A stretch of DNA of 64,000 bases from Amyelois transitella (taxonomy: Eukaryota > Arthropoda > Insecta > Lepidoptera > Pyralidae): contig NC_083520.1 in the NCBI RefSeq assembly GCF_032362555.1, forward strand, positions 7,750,001 through 7,814,000, given 5' to 3'. The notes beneath the pieces were generated by a model. It ran no database searches. It had not been told where the DNA came from and saw only the letters and a list, made by a program, of their open reading frames with translations. Shown here piece after piece: positions 60,501-64,000 of this stretch (position 1 is the first letter of the stretch; the number at the start of each line of letters is the position of its first letter). The translations under genes were made by a program, and so were the position numbers.

Positions 60501-63500
60501 CTCGCAAGCCGAAGCCTGCCTTCGTCCAGATCGCTCAGGGGCAGACACGCGGGAGAGGTACTGGCAACCTTCTATCTCCCTCTAATTCATATACTATCTC
60601 CCTCTAGCTGAAATATTTGAGTATCAGAAGCATTATTATAGAAGTTTATACTTGTAGGTCACTACTCCTAATTACTAATCACTGTGAGTTACTGGCTACT
60701 ATAGTTTGCTTGATACCCTAACGGTTTATGCATTCCACTAGGCGTGACCTAAATAAGATTTCAGAAGGTATTGGAAATGAAATATTCAGTTCACGACGAT
60801 GAGTATATTTTCACATTGAACAATGACAGTCTAGTTCACAGAACTATAGTTAGGAGGTACGAGTTAACATAGAGACGAACGCGTGACAACTAGCTTCACG
60901 AACCGATAGCTGTACAAACTAGAATGTATTTTGAAGAGTTTGCAATGTGTCCATACTGTTAAAGTGATTGAGTGAGTTGACTCTGTAGTTGATCTGCGCC
61001 GGAGGCCGCTTTTGTGCAGAAATGGCAGGGCATACAATAACTATTTTCATAATTTCTTTTTTTATCTCTTACTTAGTCTTACGAGTATTACTCTCCTACT
61101 TCCTCTTATTATTGTTCTACATTTTTTATATACCGAATATCCAAAGAATATTCGATTCATGATTTTTATTATTTAACTAATTGAGTACATATGGCGGGTA
61201 ATCATGCACATTCAAGCAGCTGAATGTGAAACCATAACCTAAGCTCGGTCAGGTTTCCCTTAATATACGGAGGTCATACCGCAGTTGCTTCATTTGATAA
61301 TCTGATATTTCCTTTTTTTGCATGTGTATTTTTTTACTTCTTCATTCTTTTTTTTGGCGCCGTGTGGTTCCCGGCACCAATAAAAAAAGAATAGGACCAC
61401 TCCATCTCTCTCCCATGGATGTCGTAAAAGGCGACTAAGGGACAGGCTTATAAATTTAAGATTCTTCTTTTAGGCGATGGGCTAGCAACCTGTCACTATT
61501 TGAATCTTAATTATATCTTAAAGCCAAATAGCTGAATGTGGCCTATCAGTCTTTTCAGGACTGTTGGCTCTGTCTACCCCGCAAGGGATATGGACGTGAT
61601 TATATGTATGTATGTATTTTTTTAAAATTGAGCGGAGCCCAGGCTTTGAATAGAAATTTTCGGCAGTAAGAATAGGAACACTTCTTCTCTTTCCCGTGGA
61701 TTTTGTAAAAGGCGACTAAGGGATAGGATAATAAACTTGGGATTCCTCTTGTGGGCGATGGGCTAGCAACCTGTGTCACTATTTGAATCTCAATTCCATC
61801 AGTGAGCCGTACAGCTCAACAAGCAAGCCTGTCTACCCCGCAAGGGATAGACGTGATTATATGTATGTATTTATGTATGTACAAACCATATATATTTTCT
61901 TGACATATGAAATTTATTTTTATTATTGTGTTTTGCCTACAGCTAAAACATTTACAATTAGAAAGAAGCCATACTCACTTAGAGAAAGGAAACCTAAAAT
62001 CCTTCGCAGAAAGACTATCAGGTGTAAGTCTCTTTCCTTGCCTACTGTCTCTGTACTAGATTATAAAATTCGATACACTTGTTTCTAAGAGTTAATAAGA
62101 AGGAACGGTAAAATATTAAGACGTGATAAAATGAGCATACTACAACTCTGTTGGGCTTCTAAAAGCGATACATAATATAATGGATAATTGTAAACGTGTA
62201 GTAGTAACTATCGCTGTTTCGCTTTTTATTATGACATGAAACGGGCCAGCTATATAGTTTATCGCGCGATAAAAACGGCGTTCTGCGTTCTATGCTTTGC
62301 GGGCTGGTTTTTATTGCGGTAGTCATTGACTTTGGATTTCCACTCGCAAATATCTGTAAACATCTCTTGATTAATTTTTGCATGCTTTTATTTAATGAAT
62401 GTGAGTATAATGATTGTAAAAGTCAAGGGAATGACTGATAAACTTGGGATTATTCTTTTAGGCGATGAATTAGCAACATGTACTCATTCATCAGCCTGTA
62501 ATTATTCTTATTAAGCCATACTGTTGAACGCTTTTAGTCTTTTTAAGACTGTTGGCTTTGTCTTCCTCTTAAGTGGTAAAGACTGTGGTGATTATATCGA
62601 TGTATATAATACGTGTGTGATCGCTTATGCTAGTTTCTGTATAAACCGACTTTGAAAAAGGGGTTCTTAATGATTACAAGTGTATCGAATTTTGTCTTCT
62701 AGTGGTGAACATTAAAAAGGACGTTTTATATAAATTATCTTTATTTGTTTTTAGCACAATCGCCGTCTAGCAGCAGTAGTAGCAGCACAAGTTCCGACAC
62801 GGAGGAGGACTTGAATGTTTCTATGAAAAACAAAACCAAGGGCAGGTAAGGTGTCTAAAGGGCCAAATTAAATATGGATATGAATTTCAGCCTGTAAGTT
62901 CGAGATATTCGATAGCAGACTCTTTCCACAGACTAGATATTGTGACTTATAACAATAATAAGGAAGGGTTTATAAACTTGGGATTACTTTTGACGATTGT
63001 AGCAACATGTCACTATTTGAATCTCAATTCCATCATGAAGCCATACAGCTGAACGTTACAAGACTGCTGGCTGTATCTACGCCGCAAGGGATATAGCCGT
63101 GACTTCTTCCTCCTGGCTGTACTCTCAGTTGCATCCTCATCACTCTGCAGAAGAGGCTGGGGTAGCCTTTGACCATGGATCCTAGATTGGGTGAGTGAGT
63201 CAGGTTTTTACATGAAGCAACTCCCGTATCCGATCGATCATGGTTACACATCCAGTTGTCTGAATGTGCAGAGAGATGATATTAGATAGTAAGGTTAATA
63301 TGTAACCTTGAACGAAATAAGATTAAGTTCTTCTATTTGCAAAATGATGCAGGTGAAACCTATTTTGCTCATTTTTGGATCATTGTTAAAAGCGGATACC
63401 GCACTCTGGACTGGGTGGACGCAACTGGGACTAATTATTAGGAGGATGATGATTTTTATAGATGTTACGAGTATATTTAGTCAACCCTCCCTCATCCTCG

Positions 63501-63633
63501 AACTCGAACTCGAACATGTGTGGATGCAATTTATTTCAGGCAAAAGACTAAGGCGAACGAAGACAAAAAGGCAGACAGAGCTTTAAGAGATATTCAGCCT
63601 ATAGAAGTTGACGGCAGCGTGAGATTTTCTTCG
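54552..63633 (+). CDS. ATAD2: ATAD2/Yta7-like chromatin AAA ATPase, N-terminal part (runs off right edge)
   Basis: ATAD2 family proteins are nuclear AAA ATPases with a bromodomain that act on histones and chromatin. Coding exons: 54552-54644, 55978-56056, 56482-56563, 56959-57077, 57451-57632, 58688-58774, 59266-59435, 59964-60049, 60429-60557, 61943-62023, 62755-62845, 63540-63633. They join in phase to 431 codons ending at phase 0. The part seen is the charged, low-complexity tail: MVKTRRSNGENG at the start, RRSCRKRKLLHHSFNESW (about 130-150), Glu-rich EKKPLPPESSKGEEKMETEP, KKPYSLRERKPKILRRK and a Ser run SPSSSSSSSTSSDTEEDL. The last exon ends IEVDGSVRFSS, the sequence expected just before the first AAA domain (family pattern VRF.SVGGL). 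Walker motifs and bromodomain would lie beyond 64000. The assignment rests mainly on this last exon and the overall architecture. Confidence 0.72.
55165..55450 (+). mobile_element. LineT 3' end with internal hairpin
   Basis: ACCGATGAGCTTGCATAAAG, AGAAGTATGCAGGGATTGTG and GGCAAGTAG are LineT. A perfect inverted repeat (arms 55380-55392 and 55400-55412) interrupts it before GGAAAGATGCATGATTTTTG and the ATGTATGTA end. Reverse-oriented LineT-like pieces precede it at 55165-55260. Intron 1 of the ATAD2-like gene. Confidence 0.6.
56130..56372 (-). repeat. RepA copy, reverse orientation
   Basis: Reverse complement of the family: ATTCCTTGAGGAGTAGACAG, CAACAATCTTGAAAAGAC, CTAGCCCGTCGCC, CTTTAGTCGCCTTTTACGAC and GAGATGGAGTGGTCCTATTC. 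Intron 2 of the ATAD2-like gene. Confidence 0.75.
56363..56434. repeat. Imperfect inverted repeat
   Basis: Left arm TTTTACTACTA...ACAAATT, about 29 bp; right arm AATTTGTATA...TAGTAGTAAAA; nine bases between. It starts where the reverse RepA copy ends. Confidence 0.7.
56601..56650. repeat. Perfect 19-bp inverted repeat
   Basis: Arms 56601-56619 and 56632-56650 are exact reverse complements (GATCTAAAGCAGGATAAAA and its complement) with a 12-base loop. It is intronic, in the ATAD2-like gene, 38 bp after exon 56482-56563. There is no T-run that would suggest a Pol III terminator. Confidence 0.9.
57645..57908 (+). repeat. RepA copy, near full length
   Basis: Diverged 5' head (GTGCCTTGTGG), then AGAATAGAAACACTTCATAT, CCCATGAATGTCGTGAAAAG, TAGCAACCTGTCACTATTTG, AATGTGGCCTTTCAGTCTTT, GTCTACCCCGCAAGGCATAA and TATGTATGTATGTG. 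It starts 12 bp after the donor of exon 57451-57632. Confidence 0.8.
58335..58530 (-). repeat. Non-LTR retrotransposon 3' tail remnant, reverse
   Basis: AAATTATAAATGCGAAAGTA at the left, then ACGCATTATCTACTGAACCA, GGTATTTTTTACCCCG and GTGCGGGCGAAGCTGCGGGT. Typical reverse-oriented lepidopteran non-LTR 3' tail. Confidence 0.6.
59090..59258 (+). repeat. RepA copy abutting exon 7 acceptor
   Basis: GACAAAGGGATAGGATTTTA, GGCGATGGACTAGCAACTTG, CTATCATCAAGCC, AATGTGGCTTAGCAGTCTTT and GTTGGCTCTGTCTACCTATG, ending within about 10 bp of the acceptor (ATTAG) of exon 59266-59435 of the ATAD2-like gene. Confidence 0.78.
59535..59620 (+). mobile_element. LineT 3' fragment
   Basis: GATTGTGGACGAAGCGAAAG, GTAGGGATCGTGGAATCGAA and TTGGTCTCTGCCTATTCCTC. 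Intronic. Confidence 0.65.
61356..61616 (+). repeat. RepA copy, full length
   Basis: Most complete copy: GGCGCCGTGTGGTTCCCGGC at the 5' end, AGAATAGGACCACTCCATCT, CATGGATGTCGTAAAAGGCG, GGCGATGGGCTAGCAACCTG, GCTGAATGTGGCCTATCAGT and GTTGGCTCTGTCTACCCCGC, then GGGATATGGACGTGATTATA and TATGTATGTAT. About 260 bp. No tRNA-like A and B boxes are obvious. Confidence 0.85.
61650..61885 (+). repeat. RepA copy, second of a close pair
   Basis: TAAGAATAGGAACACTTCTT, TTCCCGTGGATTTTGTAAAA, GGCGACTAAGGGATAGGATA and GGGCGATGGGCTAGCAACCT, then a deletion of the GTCTTTTCAAGAC block, with GTCTACCCCGCAAGGGATAG and (TATG)n. It lies 34 bp after the previous copy in the same orientation. Confidence 0.8.
62420..62610 (+). 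repeat. RepA copy, diverged
   Basis: TGATAAACTTGGGATTATTC, TTTTAGGCGATGAATTAGCA, ATTAAGCCATACTGTTGAAC and TTAAGACTGTTGGCTTTGTC, with a poorly conserved end. Confidence 0.65.
62955..63105 (+). repeat. RepA copy, 5'-truncated
   Basis: GGTTTATAAACTTGGGATTA, TGTCACTATTTGAATCTCAA, AAGCCATACAGCTGAACG and GCCGCAAGGGATATAGCCGT. Confidence 0.7.
63100..63262 (-). repeat. SINE body fragment (same type as 14235-14525)
   Basis: CTCAGTTGCATCCTCATCAC, CTCTGCAGAAGAGGCTGGGG, GAGTCAGGTTTTTACATGAA and GCAACTCCCGTATCCGATCG follow the same order as in the copy at 14235-14525. Directly follows a RepA copy. Confidence 0.55.
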
Positions 63634-63887
63634 GTAAGTTATTTTAAAAGTATACATTGCCTCTTCCGTTTGCCACATTCAAAAATTAAAAAAAAATGCA
63701 AAAATTTTTGTAATGATTTTTTTTTACCTGCATACTTAACTTACATAAAGTATTAAAATTTTCAAATAGTGTTTTTTATTAGCATTGTTACTTTGCATTA
63801 AAATGGACATATACCTCTTTAAAGCTATTGAGAATACGATAAACAATTCGTTGTTTTATTTAGTTCGGATAGTTGAAACTAAATCTA

Positions 63888-63975
63888 GGCTAAGCCATAA
63901 AGCTGGACGTGGCCTATCAGTCTTTTCAAGACTGTTGGTTCTGTCTACCGCGCAAGGGATATAGACATGATAGAC
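63888..63975 (+). repeat. RepA 3' fragment
   Basis: AGCCATAAAGCTGGACGTGG, CCTATCAGTCTTTTCAAGAC, TGTTGGTTCTGTCTACCGCG and CAAGGGATATAGACATGATA. It lies in the ATAD2-like intron that continues past the window edge. Confidence 0.7.
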
Positions 63976-64000
63976 TATAGACTATTTGACATGACTATTT

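Overview
This is nuclear DNA from a moth or butterfly (Lepidoptera). The background is AT-rich, genes are split into many small exons with GT...AG introns, and the introns and spacers carry short repeats ending in TATG runs that are typical of lepidopteran genomes. I place it at order level only. I see no prokaryotic operons, CRISPR arrays, rRNA or intact tRNA genes.

Gene layout, left to right: (1) 18..6707, minus: the 5' part of a DNA-binding protein gene. It has four tandem Myb/SANT-like (trihelix/MADF-type) modules followed by a ZAD zinc-binding domain, and runs off the left edge. (2) 7478..21269, plus: mitochondrial RNA polymerase POLRMT, 25 coding exons, 1382 codons. (3) 24343..30180, minus: a short KATNIP (katanin-interacting, ciliary protein), 15 coding exons, 794 codons. 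(4) 30829..32913, plus: cytoplasmic arginyl-tRNA synthetase, uninterrupted by introns. (5) 36751..51454, minus: an MMD-type PAQR membrane protein, 4 coding exons with introns of 4 to 5.4 kb. (6) 52786..53529, minus: BORCS6, a subunit of the lysosome-positioning BORC complex. (7) 54552..63633, plus: the N-terminal 431 codons of an ATAD2/Yta7-like chromatin AAA ATPase, running off the right edge. I rebuilt the spliced models by hand. In every multi-exon gene the splice phases match at each junction. The complete POLRMT, KATNIP and MMD coding sequences each have a length divisible by three.

Three gene pairs are head to head with 0.65 to 1.0 kb between start codons (1/2, 3/4, 6/7), which suggests shared promoter regions for housekeeping genes. 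Pairs 2/3 and 4/5 converge. Functions are housekeeping but unrelated: mitochondrial transcription, cytosolic translation, cilia, lysosome transport, membrane receptor-like protein, chromatin.

The rest is introns and spacers filled with interspersed repeats. One short family, here called RepA, has about 20 copies or fragments. A second family, here called LineT, is the 3' end of a non-LTR retrotransposon. Their 3' ends look alike, so RepA may be mobilised by LineT-like machinery. There are also tRNA-derived SINEs. The most interesting observations are the four-fold repetition of a three-exon domain module with identical splice phases in gene 1, partial exon duplications in POLRMT and MMD, a 33-bp direct repeat that duplicates a POLRMT splice donor, and repeats lying directly against splice acceptors.
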